Of a stretch of 40,290 nucleotides of DNA, positions 9,188 to 18,882 are shown in pieces. Under the pieces are notes generated by a model. That model was not told the DNA's origin and searched no databases. It saw only the letters and a list, made by a program, of their open reading frames with translations. This stretch comes from an uncultured Paraprevotella sp. (GTDB taxonomy: Bacteria; Bacteroidota; Bacteroidia; Bacteroidales; Bacteroidaceae), in contig CALULQ010000072.1 in assembly GCA_944321525.1 (NCBI GenBank), forward strand, positions 1 through 40,290, given 5' to 3'. Within the stretch, counting starts at the first letter, position 1; every line of letters starts with the position of its first letter. The translations under genes were made by a program, and so were the position numbers.

Positions 9188-9507
9188 TACTTCATCTCCT
9201 CCCCTGATTTTTTAGCATAACGAACCAACTTGCCGTCGGCATTCAATTTCCTACCAATACGCGTCGGTTTGCCAGTCTTAGGATCCACAAGATTCAAGTT
9301 CGAAATATGAATGGGAGCCTCCTGCTTGACAAAACCTCCTTGAGGATTCTTCGCACTCGGCTTCTGGCTCTTCGACACCATGTTCAAACCTTCCACGATG
9401 GCGCGGCGTTCATCAACGAACACCTTCAACACTTTACCTGTGCGGCCCTTGTCATCGCCAGCGTTCACGTAAACTGTATCGCCTTTTTTAATATGCAACT
9501 TACTCAT
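9187..9507 (-). CDS. rplX: 50S ribosomal protein L24
   Basis: 106 residues with an N-terminal KOW motif ([20 protein letters not shown]). L24 is an assembly initiator that binds the 5' domain of 23S rRNA at the tunnel exit. It overlaps the rplE start by one base. Confidence 0.98.
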   Translation of the reverse strand: MSKLHIKKGDTVYVNAGDDKGRTGKVLKVFVDERRAIVEGLNMVSKSQKPSAKNPQGGFVKQEAPIHISNLNLVDPKTGKPTRIGRKLNADGKLVRYAKKSGEEMK

Positions 9508-9524
9508 TACTCTATTCTTTTAAA

Positions 9525-9890
9525 TTAAAGAACCTCAGGTGCCAATGAAACGACTTTCATATTAGCAGCACGCAACTCGCGAGCAACAGGACCGAAAATG
9601 CGGCTTCCCCTCAACTCACCGGCATTATTCAACAGCACACAAGCATTATCGTCGAAACGGATATAAGATCCATCGGCACGACGAATTTCCTTCTTTGTAC
9701 GTACTATCAAAGCCTTTGATACTGCACCTTTTTTAATATCACTCGACGGAATGACGCTTTTCACAGCGACAACAATCACATCACCTACAGAAGCATAACG
9801 CCTTCTCGTACCGCCCAAAACGCGGATACAAAGAGCTTCACGGGCACCGCTATTATCAGCGACAACTAATCTAGATTCTGCTTGTATCAT
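9525..9890 (-). CDS. rplN: 50S ribosomal protein L14
   Basis: 121 residues. It opens [20 protein letters not shown] and contains [19 protein letters not shown] and [14 protein letters not shown]14 lies on the subunit interface, contacts 16S rRNA, and is the docking site of RsfS. It lies 2 bp after rpsQ. Confidence 0.98.
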   Translation of the reverse strand: MIQAESRLVVADNSGAREALCIRVLGGTRRRYASVGDVIVVAVKSVIPSSDIKKGAVSKALIVRTKKEIRRADGSYIRFDDNACVLLNNAGELRGSRIFGPVARELRAANMKVVSLAPEVL

Positions 9891-9892
9891 AA

Positions 9893-10150
9893 TTACTTAG
9901 CTCTTTCTACGATTTCTACAACTCTCCAACTCTTTGTTTTGCTCAAAGGACGAGTTTCCATAATCAACACCGTATCGCCTACATGGCAATCGTTCTTCTC
10001 GTCGTGAGCATGGTACTTCTTCGTTTTCGAAACGAACTTACCATAAATCGGGTGTTTCTCCTTGAACTTAGAGGCCACAACAATAGTCTTATCCATCTTG
10101 TCGCTGATTACAACACCCGTTCTTGTCTTTCTTAAATTTCTAGCTTCCAT
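9893..10150 (-). CDS. rpsQ: 30S ribosomal protein S17
   Basis: 85 residues from [21 protein letters not shown] prefer this ATG (10150) over one three codons upstream because it matches the usual Bacteroidota N-terminus. The OB-fold core [20 protein letters not shown] and the C-terminal [20 protein letters not shown] are clear. S17 is a primary 16S rRNA binder. Confidence 0.97.
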   Translation of the reverse strand: MEARNLRKTRTGVVISDKMDKTIVVASKFKEKHPIYGKFVSKTKKYHAHDEKNDCHVGDTVLIMETRPLSKTKSWRVVEIVERAK

Positions 10151-10161
10151 GCGGACCATTA

Positions 10162-10356
10162 TTATTTATTAAGTTCTCTTTGACGCAATACGGTCTTCAT
10201 CCTTGCAATATTACGCCGCGCAGCCTTAATCTGTGCAGGGTTCTCCAAGGGAGACACTGCATGATTCAACAGCATCTGCGTGTAATTAGCCATTTCTGTC
10301 TGAATGCGCTCGGCCAATTCTTCGGTCGCCAATTCTCTAATTTCAGCAATCTTCAT
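10162..10356 (-). CDS. rpmC: 50S ribosomal protein L29
   Basis: 64 residues, starting [18 protein letters not shown], with the C-terminal [17 protein letters not shown] helix. L29 lies at the tunnel exit near L23 and forms part of the docking area for trigger factor and SRP. The ATG is only 2 bp past the rplP stop. Confidence 0.97.
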   Translation of the reverse strand: MKIAEIRELATEELAERIQTEMANYTQMLLNHAVSPLENPAQIKAARRNIARMKTVLRQRELNK

Positions 10357-10358
10357 AA

Positions 10359-10784
10359 TCAAGCGTTTTTATCGTAATCACGTCTAACAATAAACTTAGT
10401 TGTAACCGGAAGTTTCTGTGCGGCAAGCCTCAAAGCTTCCTTCGCAATCTCGTAAGAAACACCTTCAACCTCGAAGATGATACGTCCGGGAGTAATAGGG
10501 AATACATACCCAACAGGGTCTCCCTTACCTTTACCCATACGCACGTCTGCCGGCTTCTTGGTGATAGGCTTATCGGGGAATATGCGGATCCAGATTTGTC
10601 CTTCACGCTGCATGTAACGAGTCACGGCGACACGTGCGGCCTCAATCTGGCGCCCAGTAATCCAATGCGTTTCAAGAGACTTGATTCCGAACGTTCCGAA
10701 AGCCAACTGGTTTCCACGCTGCGCATTGCCCTTGCAACGCCCTTTTTGTGGTCTTCTATATTTTGTTCTTTTCGGTTGTAACAT
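10359..10784 (-). CDS. rplP: 50S ribosomal protein L16
   Basis: 141 residues. [20 protein letters not shown] and [20 protein letters not shown] are diagnostic. L16 organises the tRNA binding sites of the large subunit. It also carries the Arg (in [13 protein letters not shown]) that is hydroxylated in some bacteria. It lies between rpsC and rpmC as in the S10 operon. Confidence 0.98.
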   Translation of the reverse strand: MLQPKRTKYRRPQKGRCKGNAQRGNQLAFGTFGIKSLETHWITGRQIEAARVAVTRYMQREGQIWIRIFPDKPITKKPADVRMGKGKGDPVGYVFPITPGRIIFEVEGVSYEIAKEALRLAAQKLPVTTKFIVRRDYDKNA

Positions 10785-10801
10785 AATTCTTCAATTTCAG
10801 T

Positions 10802-11524
10802 TTAACGATTAATGTTCTTCTTCTTACGGAAGTTTCTGCCACCGTTACCGCCACGGGCATTGTCTTTCGCCTGTGCAAAATTCGGGGCCAAATCGCGCTT
10901 GCCGTACACTTCACCGCGACAAATCCAAACCTTAATACCCAGCAAGCCGACTTTCGTCAAGGCTTCAGTCTGACAATAGTCAATGTCCGCCCGGAATGTA
11001 TGCAAGGGAGTACGTCCTTCCTTATACATTTCGGAACGAGCCATTTCAGCACCGTTCAAACGTCCGGAAATCAAGATCTTCACGCCTTCAGCACCACTTC
11101 TCATCGTATTGGCGATAGCCATCTTGATTGCGCGACGATAAGCGATCTTGCCTTCAACTTGGCGAGCGATATTATTAGCCACAATCACGGCATCAAGTTC
11201 GGGCTTCTTCACCTCGAAGATGTTGATCTGGATATCCTTGTCCGTGATCTTCTTCAACTCCTCTTTCAACTTGTCCACCTCTTGGCCGCCCTTACCGATT
11301 ATCAGACCCGGACGAGCTGTGCATACGGTAATAGTCACGAGCTTCAACGTGCGCTCTATAATGATCCTCGATACGCTAGCTTGAGCCAAACGGGCATTCA
11401 AGTACTTGCGAATCTTGCTGTCTTCCAACAAAGAATCGCCAAAGTCCTTGCCACCGTACCAGTTAGAATCCCAACCTCTTATTATACCTAAACGGTTGCT
11501 TATCGGATTTACTTTCTGTCCCAT
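10802..11524 (-). CDS. rpsC: 30S ribosomal protein S3
   Basis: 240 residues. The KH domain includes [20 protein letters not shown] near residue 75. The C-terminal domain includes [20 protein letters not shown] and [18 protein letters not shown] residues. S3 lies at the mRNA entry tunnel and has helicase activity with S4 and S5. The basic tail FRKKKNINR is short and ordinary. Confidence 0.98.
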   Translation of the reverse strand: MGQKVNPISNRLGIIRGWDSNWYGGKDFGDSLLEDSKIRKYLNARLAQASVSRIIIERTLKLVTITVCTARPGLIIGKGGQEVDKLKEELKKITDKDIQINIFEVKKPELDAVIVANNIARQVEGKIAYRRAIKMAIANTMRSGAEGVKILISGRLNGAEMARSEMYKEGRTPLHTFRADIDYCQTEALTKVGLLGIKVWICRGEVYGKRDLAPNFAQAKDNARGGNGGRNFRKKKNINR

Positions 11525-11537
11525 ACTACTTTATCTA

Positions 11538-11936
11538 TTAATCATTATTTTTAGTGCCCACGAACAAAGTCACATGATTTGAACGTTTGCGAATTCTATA
11601 CCCTCTGCCTTGAGGTGCCGGCCTCATTCTCTTCAACGTGGCACCACAGTCAACATATACCTTAGTCACGAACAACTCGCCATCTTCGGCCTTACGCTCG
11701 TTCTTCTGCTCCCAGTTAGCAATGGCAGAACGCAAAACCTTCTCCACGTCGGCAGATGCTGCTTTCGAAGAGAACCTCAAAGTTCCGAGGGCTCTGTTCA
11801 CTTCCATCCCGCGAATCATGTCCACCACATATCTCATCTTGCGCGGAGAAGAGGGTACATTCCTCAATTTAGCGAAATACTGGGTCTTCAGGGCTTCTTT
11901 TCTTTTTTCAGCCGCAATTTTCTTTCTTGCTCCCAT
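11538..11936 (-). CDS. rplV: 50S ribosomal protein L22
   Basis: 132 residues. After a basic N-terminal extension ([20 protein letters not shown]) it has [20 protein letters not shown] and the beta-hairpin [20 protein letters not shown]. That hairpin lines the exit tunnel and is where macrolide-resistance changes occur elsewhere. No deletion is seen in this hairpin. Confidence 0.98.
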   Translation of the reverse strand: MGARKKIAAEKRKEALKTQYFAKLRNVPSSPRKMRYVVDMIRGMEVNRALGTLRFSSKAASADVEKVLRSAIANWEQKNERKAEDGELFVTKVYVDCGATLKRMRPAPQGRGYRIRKRSNHVTLFVGTKNND

Positions 11937-11971
11937 TATAGTTATTTTATTATTTCAAATAATCAACCTGT

Positions 11972-12241
11972 TTACTTCTTCTTGTTACCAGCATGGCCAC
12001 CGAACTTACGCGTAGGGGCGAACTCACCCAACTTGTGTCCAACCATATTTTCAGTAACGTAAACAGGAATAAACTTATTTCCGTTGTGAACTGCAATTGT
12101 ATGACCTACAAAATCAGGAGATATCATTGAAGCTCTGGCCCAAGTCTTCACGACGCTCTTCTTCCCGCTCTCATTCATAGCGAGAACTTTCTTTTCGAGC
12201 TTTACTTCTATGTATGGACCTTTTTTTAATGAACGACTCAT
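11972..12241 (-). CDS. rpsS: 30S ribosomal protein S19
   Basis: 89 residues. It opens [20 protein letters not shown] and contains the conserved [20 protein letters not shown] and [18 protein letters not shown]19 binds the small-subunit head with S13. It is in the standard place between rplB and rplV. Confidence 0.98.
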   Translation of the reverse strand: MSRSLKKGPYIEVKLEKKVLAMNESGKKSVVKTWARASMISPDFVGHTIAVHNGNKFIPVYVTENMVGHKLGEFAPTRKFGGHAGNKKK

Positions 12242-12261
12242 AATTTACTCAGATTTACTTG

Positions 12262-13089
12262 TTACTTCTTGTTAGCTCTTTCGATAATATACTTGTTGGA
12301 CTGCTTCTTCGGAGCCCTCGTCTTCAAGCCCTTAGCATACAAGCCCTTGCGAGAACGCGGATGACCTCCGGACTGACGGCCTTCACCACCACCCATCGGA
12401 TGGTCTACCGGGTTCATTACCACACCACGGTTATGCGGCCTGCGACCCAACCAGCGGGAACGTCCGGCCTTACCAGAGCTTTCCAACGCATGATCCGAAT
12501 TGCCTACGCTACCAATAGTGGCCTTGCAAGCACAAAGAATCTGGCGTGTCTCGCCCGAAGGCAACTTAATCACGCAATAACGTCCCTCACGGGAAGTCAA
12601 CTGAGCAAAATTACCTGCAGAGCGAACCAACAAGGCGCCTTGGCCGGGACGCAATTCAATGTTATGAATTACCGTACCCACCGGAATGTTCTCCAGAGGA
12701 AGCGCGTTCCCAATCTCGGGAGCCGCATCCTTGCCCGACATCACCGTGCTGCCCACCTGCAAGCCGTTAGGAGCAATTATATAACGTTTTTCACCATCTG
12801 CGTAAAACAACAAAGCGATTCGAGCCGAACGGTTCGGATCATACTCAATTGTTTTTACCACAGCTGGAACACCGTCTTTTTCTCTCTTGAAATCGATAAT
12901 ACGGTATTTTCTCTTGTGACCGCCGCCGATGTAGCGCATTGTCATCTTCCCGACATTATTACGGCCACCTGTTGAGCGCTTACCATATACAAGAGACTTC
13001 TCTGGTACCGATGCAGTAATCTCTTCAAAAGTACCAATAATCTTATGTCTCTGCCCCGGTGTTGTGGGCTTAAATTTACGTACTGCCAT
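12262..13089 (-). CDS. rplB: 50S ribosomal protein L2
   Basis: 275 residues. It has the OB and SH3-like domains, plus [20 protein letters not shown] near residue 225 with the conserved His near the peptidyl transferase centre. L2 is one of the oldest ribosomal proteins and is needed for subunit joining. It lies 7 bp after rplW. Confidence 0.99.
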   Translation of the reverse strand: MAVRKFKPTTPGQRHKIIGTFEEITASVPEKSLVYGKRSTGGRNNVGKMTMRYIGGGHKRKYRIIDFKREKDGVPAVVKTIEYDPNRSARIALLFYADGEKRYIIAPNGLQVGSTVMSGKDAAPEIGNALPLENIPVGTVIHNIELRPGQGALLVRSAGNFAQLTSREGRYCVIKLPSGETRQILCACKATIGSVGNSDHALESSGKAGRSRWLGRRPHNRGVVMNPVDHPMGGGEGRQSGGHPRSRKGLYAKGLKTRAPKKQSNKYIIERANKK

Positions 13090-13096
13090 CTTCTAT

Positions 13097-13387
13097 TTAA
13101 ATATTGCTATAAAAATCAATAGTTTCGCCTTCCTTCAACGTCACAATAGCCTTCTTAAAGGCGTTCGTGCGACCCTGCACAAGGCCAGACCTCGTATAAC
13201 GGCGCTTCGATTTGCCCGCATATTTGCAAGTGTTCACCGCCACGACCGTTACATTATACAAAGCTTCGACTTCCTTCTTAATTTCAATTTTGTTAGCCTC
13301 AGGACGGACAATGAAGCCGAACTTGTTCTGCTTCTCTGTGATTGCGGTCATCTTCTCAGTGACCAATGGTTTTATGATATATCCCAT
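13097..13387 (-). CDS. rplW: 50S ribosomal protein L23
   Basis: 96 residues. KPLVTEKMTAITEKQNKFGF and VEALYNVTVVAVNTCKYAGK identify it. L23 is the main docking point for trigger factor, SRP and the Sec channel at the tunnel exit. Confidence 0.98.
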   Translation of the reverse strand: MGYIIKPLVTEKMTAITEKQNKFGFIVRPEANKIEIKKEVEALYNVTVVAVNTCKYAGKSKRRYTRSGLVQGRTNAFKKAIVTLKEGETIDFYSNI

Positions 13388-13403
13388 AATAGTTTCCTAT
13401 TCC

Positions 13404-14033
13404 TTATTTGGTTAAGATTTCATCGACAACTTTAAGCGAATCTTCAGTCACGACCATAACGTCTGCATTCAATACGTTATAAGTATTCAACGCAGCCGCA
13501 GTCATCACATTGACCCGTTCGAGGTTACGAGCTGACAAATATACGTTTTTATTGGAGCCCGGCAAAACGAACAAAGCCTTCTTGCCATCAACTTTAAGAT
13601 TATTTATGATTTCAATGAATTGTTTTGTCTTCGGAGCCTCCATTGTGAAGTCCTCAACTACTACAATACCATTCTCTTTGGCCTTATACGTCAGGGCCGA
13701 CTTGCGGGCCAAAACCTTAACCTTTTTGTTCAACTTGAACCGGTAATCGCGGGGCTTCGGACCGAACACGCGGCCACCACCTACCAACACAGGCGAGTTG
13801 ATGTCACCACGACGGGCACCGCCACCACCTTTCTGACGGCCCAGTTTGCGGGTAGAGCCACTCACTTCGCTTCTTTCCTTCGACTTAGCCGTACCCTGAC
13901 GCTGGTTAGCCAGATACTGCTTAACATCAAGATAGATGACATGGTCATTCGGCTCTATATTGAAGATCTCGTCATTCAGAAGGGCTTTTCTCCCGGTATC
14001 TTCACCTTTGATATTTAATACACTGACTTCCAT
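13404..14033 (-). CDS. rplD: 50S ribosomal protein L4
   Basis: 209 residues. The extended tunnel loop [20 protein letters not shown] is intact, followed by the Gly-Ala-Arg-Arg stretch. In E. coli L4 also represses the S10 operon at its leader. The ATG overlaps the rplC stop by one base (TAATG), so the two are likely coupled. Confidence 0.98.
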   Translation of the reverse strand: MEVSVLNIKGEDTGRKALLNDEIFNIEPNDHVIYLDVKQYLANQRQGTAKSKERSEVSGSTRKLGRQKGGGGARRGDINSPVLVGGGRVFGPKPRDYRFKLNKKVKVLARKSALTYKAKENGIVVVEDFTMEAPKTKQFIEIINNLKVDGKKALFVLPGSNKNVYLSARNLERVNVMTAAALNTYNVLNADVMVVTEDSLKVVDEILTK

Positions 14034-14650
14034 TACTTCTCAATTATTACGATTGAACCTTTGTAACCCGGTACAGAGCCTTTGATAAGCAACAAGTTGT
14101 GCTCCGGAATTACCTTTAATACTTGCAAATTGTGCGTAGTCACGCGTTCATTACCCATTTGGCCAGCCATGCGCAATCCCTTGAACACTTTGGCCGGATA
14201 AGAACAAGCACCGATAGAACCCGGCTTGCGAGCACGGTTGTGCTGTCCGTGAGTAGTCTGGCCTACACCACCGAAGCCATGACGCTTTACCACACCTTGG
14301 AAGCCACGTCCTTTAGAAGTGCCGATTACATCTACATAAGCAGCATCTTCAAACAAATCAACGGTAACAGTGTCACCCAAATTCAATTCTTGTTCAAAAC
14401 CTGTGAACTCGGCCAAGTGTCTCTTGGGAGTAGTACCAGCTTTCTTAAAGTGTCCCATAAGAGGAGCGCTCGTGTTTTTCTCCTTAGCTTCCTGGAAGCC
14501 GAGCTGCACGGCTGCATAACCATCTTTCTCCACACTCTTAATCTGAGTTACTACACAAGGACCAGCTTCGATAACAGTGCATGGAACATTCTTTCCATCG
14601 GCACTGAATACGGATGTCATTCCGATTTTCTTTCCTAATAATCCTGGCAT
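14033..14650 (-). CDS. rplC: 50S ribosomal protein L3
   Basis: 205 residues with the start at [16 protein letters not shown] (ATG at 14648-14650). An upstream in-frame ATG would overlap rpsJ and is rejected. The central finger [20 protein letters not shown] reaches the peptidyl transferase centre. L3 starts assembly of the 3' half of 23S rRNA together with L24. Confidence 0.98.
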   Translation of the reverse strand: MPGLLGKKIGMTSVFSADGKNVPCTVIEAGPCVVTQIKSVEKDGYAAVQLGFQEAKEKNTSAPLMGHFKKAGTTPKRHLAEFTGFEQELNLGDTVTVDLFEDAAYVDVIGTSKGRGFQGVVKRHGFGGVGQTTHGQHNRARKPGSIGACSYPAKVFKGLRMAGQMGNERVTTHNLQVLKVIPEHNLLLIKGSVPGYKGSIVIIEK

Positions 14651-14670
14651 TTCAGTTATTTTTAAATGTA

Positions 14671-14976
14671 CTATACTTTGATTTCCACTTCCACTCCGCT
14701 CGGCAATTCGAGTTTCATCAAGGCATCCACAGTCTTTGCCGTAGAGCTGTAAATGTCGATCAGACGCTTGTAAGAGCACAATTCGAACTGCTCACGGGCT
14801 TTCTTGTTCACGAATGTAGAACGGTTCACCGTGAAGATGCGCTTGTGCGTCGGAAGAGGTATCGGGCCACTTACGATAGCACCTGTTACTTTCACGGTCT
14901 TCACAATCTTTTCTGCAGACTTGTCCACAAGATTGTGGTCGTAGGATTTCAATTTGATTCTAATTTTCTGACTCAT
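14671..14976 (-). CDS. rpsJ: 30S ribosomal protein S10 (NusE)
   Basis: 101 residues. [20 protein letters not shown] and [20 protein letters not shown] are diagnostic. Besides its place in the small-subunit head, S10 is NusE, which binds NusB and NusG in antitermination. It is the first gene of the S10 block, here joined directly to fusA. Confidence 0.98.
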   Translation of the reverse strand: MSQKIRIKLKSYDHNLVDKSAEKIVKTVKVTGAIVSGPIPLPTHKRIFTVNRSTFVNKKAREQFELCSYKRLIDIYSSTAKTVDALMKLELPSGVEVEIKV

Positions 14977-15009
14977 TGCTTTGTTTGTTAAAAGTTATCT
15001 GATAAGGAA

Positions 15010-15051
15010 AGAGGTATGCCGGTTAAGAGTCATTCGCTAACCGGCACCTCT
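15010..15051 (-). promoter_or_regulatory. Strong hairpin between fusA and rpsJ, candidate attenuator
   Basis: GCCGGTTA (15018-15025) pairs with TAACCGGC (15038-15045). AGAGGT (15010-15015) pairs with ACCTCT (15046-15051) after a 2-base bulge. On the minus strand the stem is followed only by TTCCTTATC, so it is a poor intrinsic terminator. It lies at the join of the str and S10 blocks, the place where E. coli has the L4-responsive S10 leader. No independent promoter was found in the 93-bp gap. Confidence 0.6.
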
Positions 15052-15069
15052 ATCCTCTTTTTCATTTTT

Positions 15070-17187
15070 TTAAACCAAGTCCGTACGTCCCTTGATTTCC
15101 TCAAGCACCGTCTTGGCAATAGAGCTCGAAACAGGTGCGTGGTGGTCATACGTCATTGAAGAAGTCGCACGTCCGGAAGTGATGGTACGCAAGGCCGTCA
15201 CGTAACCGAACATTTCAGCCAACGGCACCATGGCTTTCACGATGCGGGCACCGCTACGGCTGGTATCCATACCTTCCACCTGACCACGGCGCTTGTTCAA
15301 GTCGCCGATTACGTCACCCATGTTTTCCTCAGGCGTTACCACCTCAAGTTTCATGATGGGCTCCATCAAAACCGGCTTGGCTTGTGCGCAAGCATTCCTA
15401 TAAGCCTGCATGGCGCAGATTTCGAACGACAACTGGTCGGAGTCTACCGGATGGAATGAACCGTCCAAGAGCTCCACCTTCAGGCTGTCCATCGGGAAGC
15501 CACCCAAGATACCATTCTTCATGGCGTTCTCGAAGCCCTTCTGCACAGAGGGGATGAACTCTTTGGGAATGTTACCGCCCGTAACCTTGTTCTCGAACTG
15601 CAGACCGCCTTCCTTGTAGTCTTCGTCCACCGGACCAACATTGACGATGATATCGGCAAACTTACCACGACCACCAGACTGCTTCTTGTAAACTTCACGC
15701 AAGTTCACGGTCTTAGTGATGGCTTCCTTATAGTTCACCTGAGGCTTGCCTTGGTTACATTCCACCTTGAATTCGCGCTTCAAGCGGTCGATAATGATAT
15801 CCAAGTGCAACTCACCCATACCGGAAATCACCGTCTGTCCCGTCTGTTCGTCCGTGCGAACCGTAAAGGTCGGGTCTTCCTCGGCCAACTTGGCCAGACC
15901 GTTAGACAGCTTGTCCAAATCCTTCTGCGTCTTCGGTTCTACGGCGATACCAATCACAGGATCGGGGAAGTCCATGGACTCCAATACAATCGGAGCATCC
16001 TCGTCGCACAACGTGTCGCCCGTACGGATATCCTTGAAGCCGACTCCGGCACCGATATCACCTGCGCCAATCACCTCCACAGGATTCTGGTGGTTGGAGT
16101 GCATCTGGAACAAGCGGGAAACACGTTCCTTCTTGCCCGAACGAGAGTTATAGATATAAGAACCTGCCTCGATCTTGCCCGAATATACGCGGATAAAGGT
16201 CAGACGGCCCACATAGGGGTCTGTGGCAATCTTGAAGGCCAAGGCTGCGGTCTTGTCGTCTTCCGAAGGCTTGCGGTCTTCTTCTTCGCCCGTCTCCGGG
16301 TTCGTGCCCACCACATTGGGAGTATCCAACGGAGAAGGCAAGAATGCGCAGACATAATCCAGCAACGTCTGCACGCCCTTGTTCTTGAACGAAGAGCCGC
16401 AGAGCATCGGGGTCACTTCCATCTTCACAGTAGCCGCACGCAAGGCACGGAGGATTTCCTCTTCCGTGATGGTGGAGGGGTCGTCGAAGTACTTGCTCAT
16501 CAAGTCGTCATCGAATTCAGCCACCTTCTCCAGCATCTTGTCGCGCCACTCCTCGGCCTCGGCCTGCAATTCAGCAGGAATTTCCTCAACGTCGTAGTCG
16601 GCACCCATCGTCTCATCGTGCCACAGGATGGCTTTCATCTTGATCAGGTCAACCACACCCTTGAAGTTCTCCTCGGCACCGATAGGAATCACCACCGGAC
16701 AGGGATTGGCACCCAGCACGTCCTTCATCTGGCGCACCACTTCGAAGAAGTCTGCACCCGAACGGTCCATTTTGTTCACGTAACCAATGCGGGGAACATT
16801 GTACTTATCAGCCTGGCGCCAAACAGTCTCAGACTGCGGCTCAACGCCACCAACGGCACAATAAGTGGCCACGGCGCCATCCAGCACGCGCAGAGAACGC
16901 TCCACCTCGGCCGTGAAGTCCACGTGTCCCGGAGTGTCAATCAAGTTAATCTTATACTTGTTGCCGTTCCACGACCAATACGTGGTAGTTGCAGCCGAAG
17001 TGATAGTGATACCACGCTCCTGCTCCTGGGCCATCCAGTCCATGGTGGCAGCGCCATCGTGCACCTCACCAATTTTATGCGTAAGACCCGTATAGAAAAG
17101 GATACGCTCTGAAGTCGTCGTCTTACCGGCATCGATATGCGCCATGATACCGATGTTACGGGTCAAATGTAAATCTTGCTTTGCCAT
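15070..17187 (-). CDS. fusA: Elongation factor G
   Basis: 705 residues. The GTPase domain has [20 protein letters not shown] near residue 13, [10 protein letters not shown] near 88 and [10 protein letters not shown] near 141. Domains II to V follow, with [19 protein letters not shown] and the C-terminal [23 protein letters not shown] drives translocation and, with RRF, ribosome recycling. Its position after rpsG is the classic str operon. Bacteroidota often have a second EF-G-like gene elsewhere; this is the operon copy. Confidence 0.98.
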   Translation of the reverse strand: MAKQDLHLTRNIGIMAHIDAGKTTTSERILFYTGLTHKIGEVHDGAATMDWMAQEQERGITITSAATTTYWSWNGNKYKINLIDTPGHVDFTAEVERSLRVLDGAVATYCAVGGVEPQSETVWRQADKYNVPRIGYVNKMDRSGADFFEVVRQMKDVLGANPCPVVIPIGAEENFKGVVDLIKMKAILWHDETMGADYDVEEIPAELQAEAEEWRDKMLEKVAEFDDDLMSKYFDDPSTITEEEILRALRAATVKMEVTPMLCGSSFKNKGVQTLLDYVCAFLPSPLDTPNVVGTNPETGEEEDRKPSEDDKTAALAFKIATDPYVGRLTFIRVYSGKIEAGSYIYNSRSGKKERVSRLFQMHSNHQNPVEVIGAGDIGAGVGFKDIRTGDTLCDEDAPIVLESMDFPDPVIGIAVEPKTQKDLDKLSNGLAKLAEEDPTFTVRTDEQTGQTVISGMGELHLDIIIDRLKREFKVECNQGKPQVNYKEAITKTVNLREVYKKQSGGRGKFADIIVNVGPVDEDYKEGGLQFENKVTGGNIPKEFIPSVQKGFENAMKNGILGGFPMDSLKVELLDGSFHPVDSDQLSFEICAMQAYRNACAQAKPVLMEPIMKLEVVTPEENMGDVIGDLNKRRGQVEGMDTSRSGARIVKAMVPLAEMFGYVTALRTITSGRATSSMTYDHHAPVSSSIAKTVLEEIKGRTDLV

Positions 17188-17210
17188 TTTTTACCTAAAC
17201 GAATATAAGA

Positions 17211-17687
17211 TTAGAACCTAAAGTGAGCAAATGCACGGTTAGCCTCGGCCATACGGTGCATGTCTTCCTTGCGCTTGAACGCACCGCCCTGTTCGTTGTA
17301 GGCATCCATGATTTCAGCGGCCAACTTGTCGGCCATGGACTTGCCACCGCGCTTGCGGGCATAAAGGATCATATTCTTCATTGAAATGGACTCCTTGCGC
17401 TCCGGACGGATTTCCGTGGGCACCTGGAAAGTAGCACCGCCCACACGGCGAGACTTCACTTCCACCTGCGGAGTGATCTTGTCCAATGCACTCTTCCAGA
17501 TTTCCAATGCGCTCTTTTCCTCGTTTGCCATTTTGGCCTTCACCGTGTCAAGTGCGGCATAAAAAATGCTGTATGAAATGCTCTTCTTGCCATCATACAT
17601 CAAATGGTTCACGAACTTAGAAACTTTAACGTCGTTAAAGACAGGATCCGGGAGGATCACATGCTTTTTTGGTTTTGCTTTTCTCAT
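17211..17687 (-). CDS. rpsG: 30S ribosomal protein S7
   Basis: 158 residues. It opens [20 protein letters not shown] and has [20 protein letters not shown] and the C-terminal [20 protein letters not shown]7 nucleates the small-subunit head and is the translational repressor of the str operon in E. coli. The 118-bp gap before it is longer than most here and can fold (see the region at 17703-17778). Confidence 0.98.
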   Translation of the reverse strand: MRKAKPKKHVILPDPVFNDVKVSKFVNHLMYDGKKSISYSIFYAALDTVKAKMANEEKSALEIWKSALDKITPQVEVKSRRVGGATFQVPTEIRPERKESISMKNMILYARKRGGKSMADKLAAEIMDAYNEQGGAFKRKEDMHRMAEANRAFAHFRF

Positions 17688-17702
17688 TTCTAATAATTTT
17701 TC

Positions 17703-17778
17703 AGTTTGGCTGTACTGCGATAATCTTCAACCTCCCACCGGAGAGTTTACTCAACCTTTAGCTCAACAAACCAAAACT
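17703..17778 (-). promoter_or_regulatory. rpsL-rpsG intercistronic fold, possible S7 control site
   Basis: AGTTTGG (17703-17709) can pair with CCAAAACT (17771-17778), with one base bulged. Inside, CTCC and GGAG (17732-17743) form a small hairpin. Known: in E. coli S7 binds the rpsL-rpsG intercistronic RNA. Inferred: the similar position and length suggest the same role here. The inner pairing is weak and the assignment is tentative. Confidence 0.3.
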
Positions 17779-17805
17779 AATGAATGTAGTTTTTAATTTA
17801 GTGGA

Positions 17806-18189
17806 TTACTTCTTACCGGCTTTGGGACGCTTGGCACCATACTTGGAACGACGCTGCGTGCGGTTAGCGACACCGGCCGTATCCAAAGTACCGCGCACGA
17901 TGTGATAACGCACACCCGGCAGGTCTTTCACACGACCGCCACGCACCAATACGATGGAGTGTTCCTGCAAGTTGTGGCCTTCGCCCGGGATGTAGGAGTT
18001 CACTTCCTTCATGTTTGTCAAACGCACACGAGCGACTTTACGCATCGCCGAATTAGGTTTCTTAGGTGTGGTAGTGTACACACGTACGCAAACGCCGCGA
18101 CGCTGCGGACAATTGTCCAACGCCGGTGATTTGCTCTTGTCTACCAGCACTTTTCTACCCTTTCTTACCAATTGTTGAATAGTAGGCAT
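17806..18189 (-). CDS. rpsL: 30S ribosomal protein S12
   Basis: 127 residues. The decoding-centre loop [18 protein letters not shown] (about residues 39-56) and the second loop [20 protein letters not shown] are both of the usual streptomycin-sensitive type. It is the first gene of the long cluster and follows a good consensus promoter about 80-110 bp upstream. Confidence 0.98.
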   Translation of the reverse strand: MPTIQQLVRKGRKVLVDKSKSPALDNCPQRRGVCVRVYTTTPKKPNSAMRKVARVRLTNMKEVNSYIPGEGHNLQEHSIVLVRGGRVKDLPGVRYHIVRGTLDTAGVANRTQRRSKYGAKRPKAGKK

Positions 18190-18270
18190 TGTTCTTATTT
18201 TTTAATTGTTATATTGTTATTTATATTTGATGCACGTCCACAAAAAGCCATACTAAGGCCTTTCAGGCCG

Positions 18271-18301
18271 CAAAGTTACGAATTAAATTCCAATCTGCAA
18301 T
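18271..18301 (-). promoter_or_regulatory. Bacteroides-type promoter of the rpsL ribosomal cluster
   Basis: On the minus strand, ATTG (18298-18301) is followed by 19 bp and TAACTTTG (18271-18278), against the consensus TTTG-N19-TAnnTTTG. One base of the upstream box differs. Transcription would start near 18264 and give a leader of about 75 nt. It lies after the terminator of the preceding gene, as expected for the head of the str-S10-spc-alpha cluster. Confidence 0.7.
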
Positions 18302-18410
18302 GTGTTTTCTCCTTATTTAAAGGTTAATGTGCCTACAAAGCCCAAGGGAGCGCAAAGATTTAACAAATTTTATTTTAAGAAGCGTCTCCAGACGCAAGAA
18401 GCGATAAAAT

Positions 18411-18432
18411 AAAAGGGAGGACTAAGCCTCCC
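18411..18432 (-). terminator. Intrinsic terminator overlapping the stop codon of the DUF3467 gene
   Basis: GGGAGG (18415-18420) pairs with CCTCCC (18427-18432) around a six-base loop that contains the TAG stop. On the minus strand the stem is followed by TTTTATTTTAT. The hairpin isolates DUF3467 from rpsL. A further small hairpin, GCGTCT/AGACGC (18382-18395), lies just beyond it. Confidence 0.7.
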
Positions 18433-18745
18433 CCTTATTGATTTTGAACGGCGCCACCGTGCGGGGGCCACCTTTCTGCATGTCAATCTCTCCGAAATTC
18501 TGCTCATACTTGCCGATATTGTCCTGCAAGGCATAGAGCAGACGCTTGGCGTGCTCGGGAGCCATCACGATGCGCGACTTGACGCTTGCCTTCGGCATGC
18601 CCGGCATCATGCACACGAAATCCAGAATCACTTCCGAGGTGGAGTGCGCAATCATCGCGAGGTTCGCATAAGTGCCCTGTGCCACTTCCGGAGAAATTTC
18701 TATTTGCAACATGTTGTCCTGCTGCGTCTTCTCTTCATTACTCAT
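18422..18745 (-). CDS. DUF3467 family protein
   Basis: 107 residues from MSNEEKTQQDNMLQIEIS (ATG at 18743-18745). A longer in-frame extension upstream reads through the promoter region and is not credible. The body QGTYANLAMIAHSTSEVILD, then MPGMPKASVKSRIVMAPEHAKRLLYAL, matches the DUF3467 pattern as I remember it: a small cytoplasmic protein of unknown role, common in Bacteroidota. There is no signal peptide or membrane segment. It sits directly upstream of rpsL but has its own terminator. Confidence 0.88.
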   Translation of the reverse strand: MSNEEKTQQDNMLQIEISPEVAQGTYANLAMIAHSTSEVILDFVCMMPGMPKASVKSRIVMAPEHAKRLLYALQDNIGKYEQNFGEIDMQKGGPRTVAPFKINKGEA

Positions 18746-18790
18746 AATCGTTGAACTTTTGTTTTTAGTATTTCTTATATATAATAAGTA

Positions 18791-18798
18791 CAAAAATA
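18791..18798 (-). promoter_or_regulatory. Possible -7 element for the DUF3467 gene
   Basis: The minus strand reads TATTTTTG, a match to TAnnTTTG, about 46 bp upstream of the ATG. At the expected 19-bp spacing the upstream box is TAGG, a poor match to TTTG, so the promoter would be weak or use another contact. Confidence 0.35.
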
Positions 18799-18882
18799 AG
18801 CATTTTCCTCGACAGCGCCTAATTTTGGGCAAGGAAATAACAAATCCGCGGCCAAGCATGCCTGGCAATCGGTGAAAAACGG

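Noticed and set aside
18851..18866. GCCAAGCATGCCTGGC near-palindrome upstream of the DUF3467 gene
   Set aside because: Seven of eight base pairs are symmetrical, but it is short, lies next to the orfA remnant, and has no second copy or known operator match. It is too weak to call.
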